Shown here one piece after another: positions 10,798-21,434 of a stretch of DNA of 64,000 nucleotides. The position numbers and the translations under genes are program-made. The DNA lies in contig CAUYUJ010019287.1 of assembly GCA_963575745.1 (NCBI GenBank), forward strand, positions 7,501-71,500, written 5' to 3'. Under the pieces are notes generated by a model. The model made no database searches. It had not been told where the DNA came from and saw nothing but the letters and a program-made list of their open reading frames with translations. Each line of letters opens with the position of its first letter. Positions within the stretch are counted from its first letter, which is position 1. This DNA comes from Prorocentrum cordatum (Eukaryota > Sar > Dinophyceae > Prorocentrales > Prorocentraceae).

Positions 10798-11092
10798 AGT
10801 CGAACAGCTCGGATCAAGATGGACCCTCGGGGCTACCACCCGTAAACCCCTCTCGCGTGGTGGCCATCGTCGGTCTCCGGGGGGGTCCCCCTTTCCCAGG
10901 CCCGGGGCGGTCAGAGAAGGGCTCGGGATGAAGACGGGGCCCTGGGAAAGTCGGGACGTCGGGGTCTCGGATGGAGAGAGGGCGGAGGCGAGTGGGGCCA
11001 GCGTGTGCCACGAAGCAGGCTCTGCAGCGCAGGCCGCCGAGCACAAGGAAACTCTACCCAGGCCAATTACGCCACTGCCTGCCCTTCCTTTC

Positions 11093-11210
11093 CTCCTCCT
11101 CCTCCTCCTCCTCCTCCTCCTCCTCCTCCTCCTCCTCCTCCTCTTATTCCTCCCAACTCCTCCTCCTCCTCCTCCTCCTCCTCCTCCTCCTCCTCCTCCT
11201 CCTCCTCTCT
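11093..11210. repeat. (CTC)n microsatellite
   Basis: Two perfect blocks separated by ttattcctcccaac. Confidence 0.9.
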
Positions 11211-11342
11211 GACACGTTTTCAGCCACACATGCTTGCAATGCCTGTTTCTGGATGGAGTGCCGAGGGGCCCTGTCGCAGGCGCGGTCGTTTCTCTTTCAC
11301 CCTGCTCGCGCGCCGTCTGGCGCAAGGCTTCTCACCGACCAA

Positions 11343-11690
11343 CCCAGACCTCCGGCGTAGTGATTTATTCGCAACGCGGCTCCCCAGAAGTCTGGACCCT
11401 TTTGAAGGGGCCCTGGGACACACAAATTAATACACACAAATAAAATGATTCCCCATATTTTCCCATACTTTCTTGGTTTTTGTCTTCCCCCTTACTTCCC
11501 ATACTTTCCCATCTTTTCTGGGGAATCGACGATTAATTGTGTCTGTGTGTTTTTTCCCCTCCTGACCTTTCTGGGGACGGGCTTATCATCCCGTGTCGTT
11601 GCTCGACGGCCCCGGGGCCGGGTGAGGGCCCGCGGAGACTACAGTCAGCGAAGGATCTCCCATCTTGTTCACGGCGCGGAACGTCAGGGA
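11343..11690 (+). mobile_element. Family F element split by family B
   Basis: Left part 11343-11404 (cccagacctccggcgtagtg ... gtctggacccttttg) and right part from 11565 (acctttctggggacgggctt ... gagggcccgcgg) join to the F consensus when the B element 11405-11564 is removed. Confidence 0.65.
11405..11564 (+). mobile_element. Family B element, copy 4, inserted in F
   Basis: 160 bp, full-length, starts aaggggccctgggacacaca and ends cccctcctg. Flanks acccttttg and acctttctg are a diverged 9-bp target duplication in the F sequence. Confidence 0.75.
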
Positions 11691-12055
11691 ACCAAAAAAG
11701 ACGGGGAAGGAGAGGAGGGAGGAAAGGAGCTGGGGAAGGGAACTCGCTCTCTGATTCTGTGTCCCCTTCCCCCTCGAGGGGGGCCCAGCTTGTCGTTGCC
11801 ATCCTTCCTCCCCCAGACCTGCGCAGAGCCCCCCCACCCCCTGGAATCCTCGGAAGGCATGTGGAACCTGCCGAACAACACTGAACATCGACAAAGAGTC
11901 CCGAACTTCGAATGCCCCGAAGACCGCCGAAAGCTGCGGAAACCTCCAGAAACCTCGCCGTCGCCGTCGCGCGATGGGGCCACGCCTCGTCGTCGGCGTC
12001 CTCCGCATCGTCACAGGTGACCCTCGGTGTCTGACACGATGGCCACTACAACGAC
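11691..12055. other. No feature seen
   Basis: Unique sequence of mixed composition. Confidence 0.3.
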
Positions 12056-12059
12056 TACG

Positions 12060-12345
12060 GACGACGACGACATCAAGGCTCGAGGCTGATGAGAGAGACG
12101 ACGACACTGAGGACGGCGGAGACGACGAAGAGGACGACGACGCGAGACACGACGACGGCAATAATGACGACGACGACGACGACGGAGACGACGACGACGT
12201 CGACGACAAGGACGACGATATTGACGACAACAAGGACGACATTGACGAAATTACCGATGACGACGACGATGGCGACAACGACGACGACGACGATGACGAC
12301 GGCGGCGACGACCGGCGACCAACGGACGACGGCGACCGACGTTGT
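12060..12345. repeat. (GAC)n microsatellite
   Basis: Imperfect GAC/GAT triplets, about 285 bp. Confidence 0.9.
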
Positions 12346-12476
12346 TAGGAGGCCTCCGCAGGCCCAACCGGGGCCAACCACGCGCCCAGCAGCCAACGAC
12401 CGTCGAGCCTCGACCGACCGATCGATGGATGGAAGACGAACGCAAGGCGAGAAAAAATCTGGATGGAGATGGCATC

Positions 12477-12633
12477 CAAGGGCTCCCAGCTTCGCGCTTC
12501 GCGCTGCGCGAAGCGCGAACAACTTCGCGCTCTCGCGCCGCCCCCCAGGGGAGAAGAGGAGGATAAGGAGGAATCGGAGCCGAACCGCGAGGCGCGAAGC
12601 GCGAATAACTTCGCGCCCTCGAGGGCGCCCTTG
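12477..12633. mobile_element. Family K element, copy 1, 157 bp
   Basis: Ends caagggctccc and gggcgcccttg are inverted repeats. Internal cgcgaagcgcgaa and acttcgcgc words form further inverted repeats. A 22-bp direct repeat with two mismatches (12455-12476 and 12642-12663) flanks it, the right one after an 8-bp spacer. Confidence 0.7.
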
Positions 12634-12874
12634 ATGAGAAGAAATCTGGATCGAGATGGTATCGGGAATCTCTGACGGGGGGCTGGTCTGGAGGATGCAT
12701 CGGGTGCCGCAGCCGTCTCAGAGCGCTCCGGGGCGTCCTGAGCGCGATCCTGGACGACCACTCATCTTCGCCGTATGCCGGCCTGGCTTAGAAGAAGTCG
12801 CATCTGCACAACCATGAACTCTCAGAGGTCCGCGCGGATTTCTTGGATTGGCGCTGGACCCCCCACCCCTGGCG

Positions 12875-13264
12875 TCGGGTCGGGCACTTTGTGGGCCCCA
12901 GAAACGGCAGAGCCGTTTTTTAACCGTTTCAAAAAAAATGCCCCTCGAACATGGAGACGGCAAAAAAACGGCGACCGGAAACGGCAAAAAAACGGCTCCA
13001 GGATTGGAACCGGAGCCTGAACCGGTCAAACAACGGCGACGGAACCGGTAAAAAAACGGCGTCGGAACCGACAAAAAAACGGCAAAACGGAACCGGTAAA
13101 AAAACGGCCCTGTCGTTTCAGGGCCCATAGGCGGATTTCGGGAGGAAAAATTATACATCCCCAAGACATGCTCGAAAATATTCGAAGACTAATAGAGACA
13201 TCGTCCCCAGACGATTTTTTCTATTTTTGAATATTCCCCCTGTAAAGGGACATGCCCGACTTAA
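12875..13264. mobile_element. Family A element inserted in P, itself interrupted
   Basis: Flanked by an exact 8-bp duplication ccctggcg (12867-12874 and 13265-13272) in the P sequence. The right end catgcccgacttaa is intact; the left end is diverged. Confidence 0.75.
12892..13127. mobile_element. Element N, 236 bp, inserted in A
   Basis: Ends tgggccccagaaacggcaga and, in reverse complement, tgggccctgaaacgacaggg, followed on both sides by gccgtttttt. The interior is built of degenerate aaccggtaaaaaaacggc units. Confidence 0.7.
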
Positions 13265-13366
13265 CCCTGGCGCGCGACGCGCGCCAGGCGCGGAGCCGAG
13301 AGCGCCGCCAGAGGGAGGTCCCCAGCGCCGATCCGAGAAGAAGTTCGCGCGAGCCTCTTCAAAATT

Positions 13367-13720
13367 TCTGTGTGCGCCGTGCTTACTGCGCCCCCTGGGG
13401 CAAAGTGATCTTCATGCGAGCGCTTTCGTATTCGGGGCGTGTTTCGACCTTGGGCGGTGGGAGGAGGGGGAGGGGATCTGGCTCTGGACCTCTGCTCAGC
13501 GCGACTCATTGCAACTGTGTTTCCTTTGGGGGGACTCCACCTGCTCGATACAGGCGCCAAAAGCAGCCAGGATCTACTCCATGGAGGGGGGGGACGGGGG
13601 GGTTGCGAGGGCCCGCGCCGATCGGCAAAACACTGAATGAGAAAACGATGACCATCCTAGGCCTGCCTGACGATCAGGCAGCGGCAGATCGGGGCGGACG
13701 AACGGGGAGGTAGCGAAGGG
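13367..13720. other. No feature seen
   Basis: Unique sequence; a weak G-rich patch near 13575-13600. Confidence 0.3.
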
Positions 13721-13723
13721 GGT

Positions 13724-13850
13724 GTTCGCGAATTAGCTCACGCAACTGGTTTCTGAGGCGCCTCCCGCACGCGGGCGCATACAGCTTACGCAACCGGTGT
13801 TTCGCAATTAGCTCACGCAACCGGTTTAATGAGTAAAGGCGCCGCACGGC
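13724..13850. repeat. Short tandem repeat around aattagctcacgcaac
   Basis: Two full units (cgaattagctcacgcaactg; cgcaattagctcacgcaac) and a partial one (agcttacgcaaccggtg) between them. Confidence 0.65.
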
Positions 13851-13899
13851 GGGGCGGATACATGCTGCATGCAACCGATTCCGTACACACAGACCTCCC

Positions 13900-14085
13900 C
13901 CCATTCGTCCGACCAGACTACCGATTTGGCGGCGAGGGGGATGCCTCCCGCGCCCTGGCCTCCATGACCACATCCCAAGTTGTGCTTCCAGGGCGGGGCG
14001 GGCTGTCATAATCCCTATCGGCGATGAGGGATTGATGCGTTCCCCCCTGAGCCCTTCCCGCCTGACGTTGCACCTCGATAGGCCC
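13900..14085. mobile_element. Diverged family I element
   Basis: Shares cagggcggggcgggctgtca, the word cggcgatgagggattgatgc and ttgcacctcgata with the 4.5-kb copy. Confidence 0.45.
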
Positions 14086-14689
14086 GCCCGACGATCCAGG
14101 CGGACGAGGGGGGAAGAGGGCTGGGAACGTGTGAAAGAGGCATCGGGGGCCATGAAATCTGAGGGACTTTTCATTGCCCCCGCTGTGATACAGTCGGACT
14201 CGATTGGACAGGACACGCGAGAGGACACAAGACCCTTCCGAGGGCCACATTGCCATAGGAATGTCGGAGGCATGGGTCGCGAGATACAGGACACAAGGGT
14301 ACTCTTGATTTGGGAGGGTCGACCTACTAATCAGGGCCGACTGTATATCCACATCCACCTTGTCGTCACCCCCCTCCAACACTCCCGATCCTGCCCCCTC
14401 CCGCCCCCTCCTGCCCCTCATTCTCCTCCCTGCTCCGCTCTCCTTCCGAATCCCCGTCCCGATCTCTCTCCCCCTTGCCCATTTCTCCCAGATCCCCATC
14501 GTTGTAACTTTGTCACAACGTCGGATCCAGACAGAAGGCTCGACCTCTTCCTTGGGACCAGCTCTTCCTCACGAGTCGTCTCTCGACGGCCCCTGGGCCC
14601 AGCGAGGGCCCCGACGCCAGACATTTACACAACAAGGTAGCGCTTATCGCCTGCTACTTTTGAAAAGACGCGAGGGCGTCTGAGCTTGG
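14086..14689. other. Unique sequence with a family F fragment
   Basis: 14560-14625 matches the F interior (gtcgtctctcgacggcccct). No gene signal elsewhere. Confidence 0.35.
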
Positions 14690-14790
14690 CCGCCCCCGAC
14701 TGCCGCTCGGGCGGCGGCTTGGACGACGTCTGGGCCGTCGCCTCCATGACCACTCTTGGACGTGCCCCAAGGCTTCGGGCTGTGCACAAA
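14690..14790 (-). pseudogene. Degenerate relative of the 15.3-kb exon
   Basis: Minus-strand sequence starting GTGGTCATGGAGGC encodes VVMEATAQTSSKPPPERQSG, matching the 15304-15446 segment over about 26 residues at roughly 60%. No good donor follows and the upstream half of the exon is absent, so I read it as a fragment. A third VVMEA stretch at 13950-13980 lies within a family I element. Confidence 0.3.
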
Positions 14791-14982
14791 CAGCTCCCCC
14801 CCTGGTAGTCCCGGCTGGCCTCAATCGGGCGCTGCTTACGAATGGGGGGAAAGACACTCGCCCATTTCTCGGCCCTCGACCCCCCCCCCTTGACGGTGCA
14901 AAAGGTGCACCTGTCTTCGCCCCCCCATGTATGCCCCCCCCCCCCTGACACAACGCCCAACTCAACAGGCCCGCCGAGTATG

Positions 14983-15131
14983 AAGGGGCCCAGGGACACA
15001 CAAATAAATACACACAAACAAACATATTACCCATATTTTCGGGTTTTTTGTCTTCCCCGCCACTTCCCATATTTTCCAATATTTTCTGGGGAGTCGACGA
15101 TTAATTGCGTCTGTGTTTTTATCCCCTCCTG
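14983..15131 (+). mobile_element. Family B element, copy 5
   Basis: Starts aaggggcccagggacacaca, ends cccctcctg. Flanked by gagta on both sides; it sits in the left end of element S. Confidence 0.65.
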
Positions 15132-15242
15132 AGAGTAGCCTGGGGTGGTCTCAATACCCCACCCCTCGGGCGCGAAACGCCCCGGGGGTGCCGCCGGAGG
15201 CAGCGCCGGGGTGTTGAGACCACTCCGGACTACTCGGGGGTC
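15132..15242. mobile_element. Element S, interrupted at its left end by B
   Basis: gagtagcctggggtggtctc is inverted at the right end as gagaccactccggactactc. The first bases (ccgagta) lie left of the B insertion at 14974-14980. Confidence 0.65.
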
Positions 15243-15303
15243 CTGCTCGGGCCAGCAGGGACAGCCTGGGGGGGGGGCTGTCCGTGCGCAGCCCAAGCCG
15301 CAC

Positions 15304-15446
15304 CCGACTGACGATCGGGCGACGGCGAGGACGGCGCAAGGGCCAGCGCCTCCATGACCACGTAGTGGCGGGGGGTGAGCTGCGCGGCCACGTGCACGAG
15401 ACGCCGCACCGACAGGTCGTCCAGCGGTTGCACCCCGAAGTTGGGC
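15304..15446 (-). CDS. Exon-like segment with the VVMEA motif
   Basis: Between a possible acceptor (AAACAG, ending 15447) and a possible donor (GTGCGG at 15303), 143 bp encode NFGVQPLDDLSVRRLVHVAA, then LTPRHYVVMEALALA and PDRQSG. Most codons end in G or C. A related sequence, VVMEATAQTSSKP with ERQSGAA, occurs at 14690-14790 on the same strand. No family recognised. Confidence 0.4.
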
Positions 15447-15479
15447 CTGTTTCTCCCTACGCCCCTCCGCCCTCTCCTC

Positions 15480-15785
15480 CCTTCTGCCGCCTCCTCCCTC
15501 CGCTCACTCATGCTCCTCTTCCTCCTCCTGCCCCTCCGCCTTCTCCCCATCCTCCTCCTTCTCCCCCTTCTCCTCCTCCTCCCCCTCCTCCTCCCCCTCC
15601 TCCTCCTCCTCCTCCTCCTCCTCGTCGATCCCGCATCTCTCAACCCTTCTTTCTTATCCCCCTCCCTCGTCCCTCTTCCTTCCGCCCTCCCTCCTACTCT
15701 CCCCGCTCCCCCCTTTCCCGGGCCTCCTGCTTCCTGTTCCTCCTTCCCCTCCTCCTCCTCCTCCATCCCTCTTCCTTGTAGAGAG
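15480..15785. repeat. (CTC)n-rich pyrimidine tract
   Basis: Imperfect CTC triplets with C and CCT interruptions. Confidence 0.85.
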
Positions 15786-15917
15786 GTTCTCCTCGTCTGA
15801 CCACCAGACGGGTCGATAGGGCGGGCTGGGCGTTTAGCCTGAGACTTCCTCCCCATTGATCAGTCCCGAAGCTCAAACATTCAAGCAGACACGCGGATAG
15901 AAGGGGTCGCTTTCAAG

Positions 15918-16400
15918 ATGTGGCACTCGCCCTGGCGCCGCACACATTCGTCTTTAGGGCTTCCAGCAGTTCACAGGGATGGAGGGCCAGTCGTCATCAA
16001 AATGAGCTTCTCGCCTCAACACCACGCATGCTCGTTTTCAAAACTTCCGACAATTACAACAAGAAAGGACAACACATGTTGAAAGATGGGGCTCTTACAC
16101 CTTGGCGCCGGGCACAGTTGTCTTGGGGGCTTGTAAAAGAGCTAGCACGGCTATGGAGGCCCGCTACTTCTCAAATTGGGTTTGCCCCCCCAGCACCGCG
16201 CCCATTCGTCTAAAGCACTTGCAGCATTTACAAGGGTGGGGGACGGCTCCCTTGTACACTGGGGCGTTCGCTGGAGGCTACTCAAATCTGACAGCAGAAA
16301 GCTTGACAATATACAGCGACTGAGTGGGCGAACGCCGTTCCTTTTCAACAATGGGCTCCCGCGCGAACATTCCTCGAATGCACCGACCAAAAGTGTAAGC
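15918..16400. repeat. Degenerate tandem repeat, 3-4 units
   Basis: The core cctggcgccg-cacattcgtct recurs at about 15940, 16103, 16195 and more weakly 16355. A plus-strand frame here has no codon bias and is not called. Confidence 0.45.
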
Positions 16401-17260
16401 ACGCCGACATGTGCAACCGTCACACGAGATTGGGGCGTGCTGCTTCTCGAGTCGAGGCTATGGTTGCACCCATCGGTGAACTTTACAATTGCACATGGCT
16501 TCGACTTCTCTGTAGCCCTCTAGAACAGGTGCATTGCGAATCCTGTTCGAAGCGGGGCTCAGGCTACAATGGCATGCTGTTATTTGGTTTATAGCGGGAG
16601 CGATGTCCACAAGCTTCAAAATGGAAAGAAAGGCTTGCAGGGATGTATGAGGGGATTGGAAGTGATGTCTGGCAACATCGTTCACGCAGTCCAGGATTAC
16701 TCTGGTCCTCCTCCTCCTCCTCCTTTCCCTCCTCCTCCTCCTCCTCCTCCTCTTTCTGCATCTCAGCCTTCTCATCATCATCCTTGCGTTTCTCAATCGG
16801 GTTGCACGTAGATGAGCCCCGAAAACGCCGAACGTAAACACGTGCGACGTGCAAAAATGGCTGCGCACATTCCCGCGTATGTATCTCACGTGCATGCGTG
16901 CATCATGCATAGGTGCAAGCGCGCGTGTTCTTTGTGGAGCTCTCACCTCTCATGACAGGCATCGCAAAAACGTTGCGCAGCCATCTGTGACGCAGGCACT
17001 GGTGACAATGATGCGGCTGCTCTGAACTCCGCGCGGGAAACTCAAACCACCCTCCCGCCACCCGGTGAACCTTCCGCCCTCCGAAGAGCCCTATTGGGGG
17101 ACATACTCTTGGGTCCTCCGAATTCCGCCACCGTGCCCCCTGGAACGTTGAAGCGTGGAACACTGCCAAGGGCTGGTGGGATTCTCGAGATCTAATAAGG
17201 GACCACTCCCCCCCTCTAAACGCAGGCTCTTGCGTGCATCCCGCCTACTCACCCAGGCCA
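16401..17260. other. Unique sequence with a short (CTC) tract
   Basis: (CTC)n at 16705-16755. Near-even composition otherwise; no coding signal or known element. Confidence 0.35.
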
Positions 17261-17264
17261 CTTT

Positions 17265-17440
17265 CCTCGTGCCCGCTTGAGGGATGGTGCACTTCCAGCA
17301 TGACAGCGAATGCCTGACCCCCCTTCCACGCGTGCCCGCTCGAGGATGGTGCACTTCCAACACGGCAGCTGATGCCTGAACCTTCATTCCATGCGCGCCT
17401 GCTCGAAGACTGCGCACTTCCCGCATGGCTGCTAGAGGCC
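17265..17440. repeat. 62-bp minisatellite, about 3 units
   Basis: The unit contains gcccgctcgaggatggtgca followed by cttccaacacggcag. Units start near 17268, 17330 and 17394. Confidence 0.75.
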
Positions 17441-17499
17441 ACGCTTCCTTTTTAAAGAAATGGATGTGCGTCCCGAGCTTCCACGACGGCCCGTGCAGG

Positions 17500-17880
17500 C
17501 AACCAAAGACACCAAGATGGCCCAAGACGCCTCGAAGACGGCACAAGATGGTCCCAAGAAGGCAGAATATTGCTTCAAGCCGGCCTAAGGAGCCTCCTAG
17601 ATGACCCAAAATGGCCACAAGAGGACTCTTACAGGGTCCGAAGAAGGCAAGATCGTTCATGCCAATTCGGCTTTTGAATGATTTTCACGTTCTCGCCTTC
17701 TCGGGCTGCCGTCAACTCACGACGGCCCACGAGGACTCCACGATGGCCCAGGAGGCATCCAAGACGGTCAAGACGGCCCAAAAGGACCCCAAGCAAGCGT
17801 GAGAGGGCACCACGACTGCCCCAAGAGACCCGCAAGACTGCCTCACGGGAGGCCCAGACAGCCCAAAGACGGCCCAGACG
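17500..17880. repeat. CCCAAGACGG-type minisatellite
   Basis: Degenerate 9-13 bp units on the plus strand, interrupted by about 80 bp of other DNA. Confidence 0.65.
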
Positions 17881-17884
17881 AGTT

Positions 17885-18373
17885 TCATGATGATGATGAT
17901 GATGATCATCATCATCATCATCAACATCATCATGATCATGATCACAATAAACATCATCAGCATCATCATCAGCATCATTACCATTAGCAGCATCATCATC
18001 ATGCAGCATCACCACCACCACAACCATCACCATCATCATCACCACCATTATCATCCTCATCACCATCATCAACATCATCATCATGCTCATCCTCATCCTC
18101 ATCAGCATCATCAGCATAATCAGAATCGTCATCATCATCACCATCATCATGTTCATCCTCGTCCTCGTCCTCATCATCATCTTCAGTAGCATCATCGTCA
18201 TCATCATCCTCATATTCGTCCTTATCCGCATCCTCGTCGTCGCGATCACCATAATCATCATCACCCCTGCCATCATCATCATCATCATCATCATCACCAA
18301 AATTCACCATCATCACCACCGCAACCATCATCATGATCAAAAACACCGCCATGGCCGGTACCATATTCCTCCA

Positions 18374-18440
<67 letters not shown>

Positions 18441-18443
18441 GCC

Positions 18444-18499
<56 letters not shown>

Positions 18500-18660
18500 T
18501 AGCACCATCATCAATATCATCATCAATACCATCAGCATCATCATCTTCACCACCATAATCATCATCAGCATCTGCATCAGCATGATCATCAACATCGGCA
18601 TCATCATCATAATCATCAGTTTCATCATAAACATCATCAGCATCATCATCACCGATCATC
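17885..18660. repeat. (CAT)n block, about 775 bp
   Basis: Long imperfect CAT/CAG/CAC triplets with near-perfect segments at 18376-18440 and 18458-18500. Codes for His, Ile or Met runs depending on frame. Confidence 0.95.
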
Positions 18661-18840
18661 CTATAATCATCGGACACGACAAGGCTGCAAGTGACGCCCT
18701 CCCGTGCCCCCTCGAGCAGTCGCCACCCAGAATGCTGCGCGGGCTGGCACGGTGTTTGGGCCCTCCGACACTACAGTGTTGGGCACCTCGCAAATACTGC
18801 TTGGGTACCCAAGGAGCCTCCCTTCGGCCCGCTGCGGGAA

Positions 18841-19010
18841 TCACTTCGGCCCTCGGTTTGAGCCGGTCCGGTTTGGCGAGTCCGGTCGGTTCTGCCGGTT
18901 CGGGTCGGGCGGCGGTCTGGTTTTGGGCGGTTCGGTTCGGGGGTCGTCGACTTCCGGGGGGGTCGTCGACCCTCGGGGGGGTCGTCGACCGGCGGGGGGG
19001 GGATCGCCGT
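18841..19010. repeat. GGTTCGG minisatellite and three GGGTCGTCGAC units
   Basis: Words ccggtccggtttgg and gggcggttcggttcgg, then gggtcgtcgac three times at about 15-18 bp spacing. The complementary words CCGAACC cluster at 20235-20365. Confidence 0.6.
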
Positions 19011-19209
19011 TGAACAAGTTGTAGTTTTTCATATCGCGGGCCGTGCATTGACGACTCCTGGGCCCGACGAGGGCCCCCTGGGGCAAGCCCTCGGGATGCA
19101 CGTCCTGCACGCTGGGTCCCCGAGGGTCCGCCAGCTGCAGTCGTCCTGGAGTGCAGGAGGGTGTGGGGTTCAGCCAGGCGCGCTGCACTGTGCTTGCGCG
19201 CACGCCCAG

Positions 19210-19450
19210 AGGTGCTCCCAGATGGCCGATGGAGGTCCCTGCAGAGGACGGAACTTCTCTTTCGGGGGCTGGGGAGGCGAACGCAGTCTCCCCCCAACGA
19301 AGCCTTCTCGGTGGGCCGAAGAGGTATCCTCGGGAGGCCCAGGATGTCCCGCCGTGTGGCCCAGGAACTGGCGAGCTCCCTTTGGAACAACGAGCAAGCT
19401 TTATCTGGAGAGGCTGATGGTGCCCTCTCGGAGAGCCCAGGGCGTCCCTT
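19210..19450 (+). CDS. Possible exon, plus strand
   Basis: Open plus-strand frame with MSRRVAQELASSLWNNEQAL and SGEADGALSESPGRP, about 70% G/C-ending codons. The frame runs on into a CCAAGACGGCC minisatellite, so the 3-prime limit is unknown. Function unknown. Confidence 0.2.
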
Positions 19451-19544
19451 CGGACGGCCGACGCGGCCCGAGAGGTCCCGTCGGATGACCACGACGTTCG
19501 CTGGCCTGCCAGCCTTTTCGGCTGTCCGACGTTCCAAGACGGCT

Positions 19545-20230
19545 CAATAGACCTCCAAGAGCGCCCCAAGACGGCCCAAGAGGGCTCCAAGACGGCCCCA
19601 GAGTCGCCCAAGACAGCCCAACAGAGCCCCAAGACGGCCCCAAGATGCGCCCAAGAGGGGGACCACGACTCCAAAATTCGACCCTCCCGCTTGAAGAGTG
19701 CCCCAGGAGGCCCCAAGGAGCCCCCAAGAGGCCCCAGGAGGCCCCCAAGAGGCACCCAGGAGGCCCAAACGAAGCCTAAAGAGGCCACAAGACAGCCCCG
19801 AGGAGGCCCCACAACGGTCCCAAAACGGCTACCGAGAAGCTGCGAAATTGCCTTCACGACGTCCCCGACAGGCCAACCACGAGATCCAAACCAACACCCA
19901 TGAGGCCTCGGACCCACCACCCAGGGCACGGTGGCGGGAGCAGTGGGAGGAGGAGGATGGGGACGAGGAGGAGGAAGAGGCCTCCCAGACAGCTCCAAGA
20001 TAGCCGAAGAGGCTTCCAAGAGGGCCCTGCGCGGCCCACGAGGGCCCCAAGGCGGCGCCTGAGGCGCCCAAGACGTCCCGAGAGGGCCCCAAGACGGCCC
20101 CAAGAGAGGCCCAAGAAGGGAAACACGAACCGAGAATCCGAGCTTTCTACCCCGAGAGGTTCTCGGGAAGTCCCAAGAGGCCCCCAATCGGATCCAAGAG
20201 GGCCCCCAAGAAGCACCCCAAAATTCTTCA
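19545..20230. repeat. CCCAAGAGGCC-type minisatellite, longest block
   Basis: About 45 degenerate 10-15 bp units over 685 bp, with a non-repetitive interruption at 19840-19975. Confidence 0.7.
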
Positions 20231-20234
20231 CTTC

Positions 20235-20365
20235 ACTAAACCGGACCCAGGACGAACACGCTACGCTCCAGTCCCGCGGACCGGCGCCGAAAACCGAACT
20301 GGTGCAACCGAACCGGCCCGCCGCCGAACAGGCCCGAACCGGCCCGAACCGGACCCTTCCTGTAC
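20235..20365. repeat. CCGAACC minisatellite
   Basis: Units such as gaaccggcccgaaccgg. In inverted orientation to 18841-18960. Confidence 0.55.
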
Positions 20366-20456
20366 AAGGCGCGGGACTCCGAGCCCGGGCCGTGCGCGGC
20401 CTGTCGCCCCATCCGGAGGAGCGCGGGCGGCCTGGCCCCTCCCGAGCCTCCCTCCC

Positions 20457-20522
20457 GAGGAGGAGGAGGAGGAGGAGGAGGAGGAGGAGGAGGAGGAGGA
20501 GGAGGAGGAGGAGGAGGAGGAA
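20457..20522. repeat. (GGA)n microsatellite
   Basis: Perfect GGA triplets. Confidence 0.9.
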
Positions 20523-20739
20523 GGGGGGGCCCCTCCGATGGCAGCCTCTGGTCGTCCCGACCATCCGAAGATCAACATATCTTGCCAGAGGAGAGGCAGA
20601 GGCGAGACCGGCTGGAGCCAGGCCAATCTCAGTACGAAGAACAAAAACGTGCACCTTCTTGACGAGGGTTGCACTTACCCCCGTCATGCAGAGCCAGGGC
20701 CGGGACAGGATGGGGATCCCAGAGAAGCGGAGGTTCTGG

Positions 20740-21095
20740 AACATGTATCGGTCGCCGCGGCCGTTCCAAAGCGCTCTCAAGACTTGTTCTGGAACGATCT
20801 GCTCCGGTCCTGGCCCAAGCCGACCCTGGTCTCTGGGGAAGCCAACATGTACCGATACCGCTTCTCCCTAGACCTCCCATGGGGCGCCTTCTGGCCAGGA
20901 TTCCGAGGCGAATCCAGCGGTGGCGACGAGGGCCTCCCAGGAGGCCGAGACAGGGGAAAACGGGCGAAGGGTAGCGACATGGGTTCCCTTTTCCTTCTTT
21001 GGGTCGCCGCGGCCGTTCCAGAGCGCTCTGAAGCCTTCGTCTGCAACGGTCTACTCCTGTCCTGGCCCAATCCGACCCTGGTCTCTCCTCGCCCT
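20740..21095. repeat. Direct repeat of about 90 bp, two copies
   Basis: 20750-20840 and 21003-21092 share ggtcgccgcggccgttcca followed by ctcctgtcctggcccaa-like and ccgaccctggtctct. On the minus strand both copies encode a similar peptide (WARTGxDRxR ... SALERPRRP), so an exon duplication is possible. Confidence 0.55.
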
Positions 21096-21434
21096 CCGGC
21101 CTGGGCTTGTCGTTGGAGCTGTTCCACTGGCTGCCCGGCGCGGCGTGCATGCCTCGGGCGGGGCCGGCCGGGGCTCTCGCACCGCCACGTGCTGCCAGGT
21201 GGCGGGGACAGGGGGGCGAAAGGGGATTGTCGGGCGGGGTGGTCTCTGAGCATTCTCTCAGGGTGGAGGGCTCTTCTGCACCTCGAATGTCAATCCGTCT
21301 TGTGATTCACCTTTTGCACATTCGAACCTCGACAATCCATCGAAACGGCATTTCAGATTTTACCCTTTGCCCTCCACCCAGAGAAAAGGATCGGGGTCTG
21401 GCGGCGACGAGGACCGTGGTACAGTCAACCCGCA

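Larger units (their letters stand above)
12815..13366. mobile_element. Family P element, copy 2, interrupted by A and N
   Basis: Left arm 12823-12874 (agaggtccgcgcggatttct ... ccctggcg), right arm 13265-13366 (ccctggcg ... cagcgccgatccgag). Outermost layer of a three-level nest. Confidence 0.75.

Noticed and set aside
15918-16523. Possible coding region of even base composition
   Set aside because: It is a degenerate tandem repeat and no frame has codon bias.
18841-20187. 448-aa minus-strand frame rich in Gly/Leu/Trp
   Set aside because: Translation of CCAAGAGGCC and GGTTCGG minisatellites.
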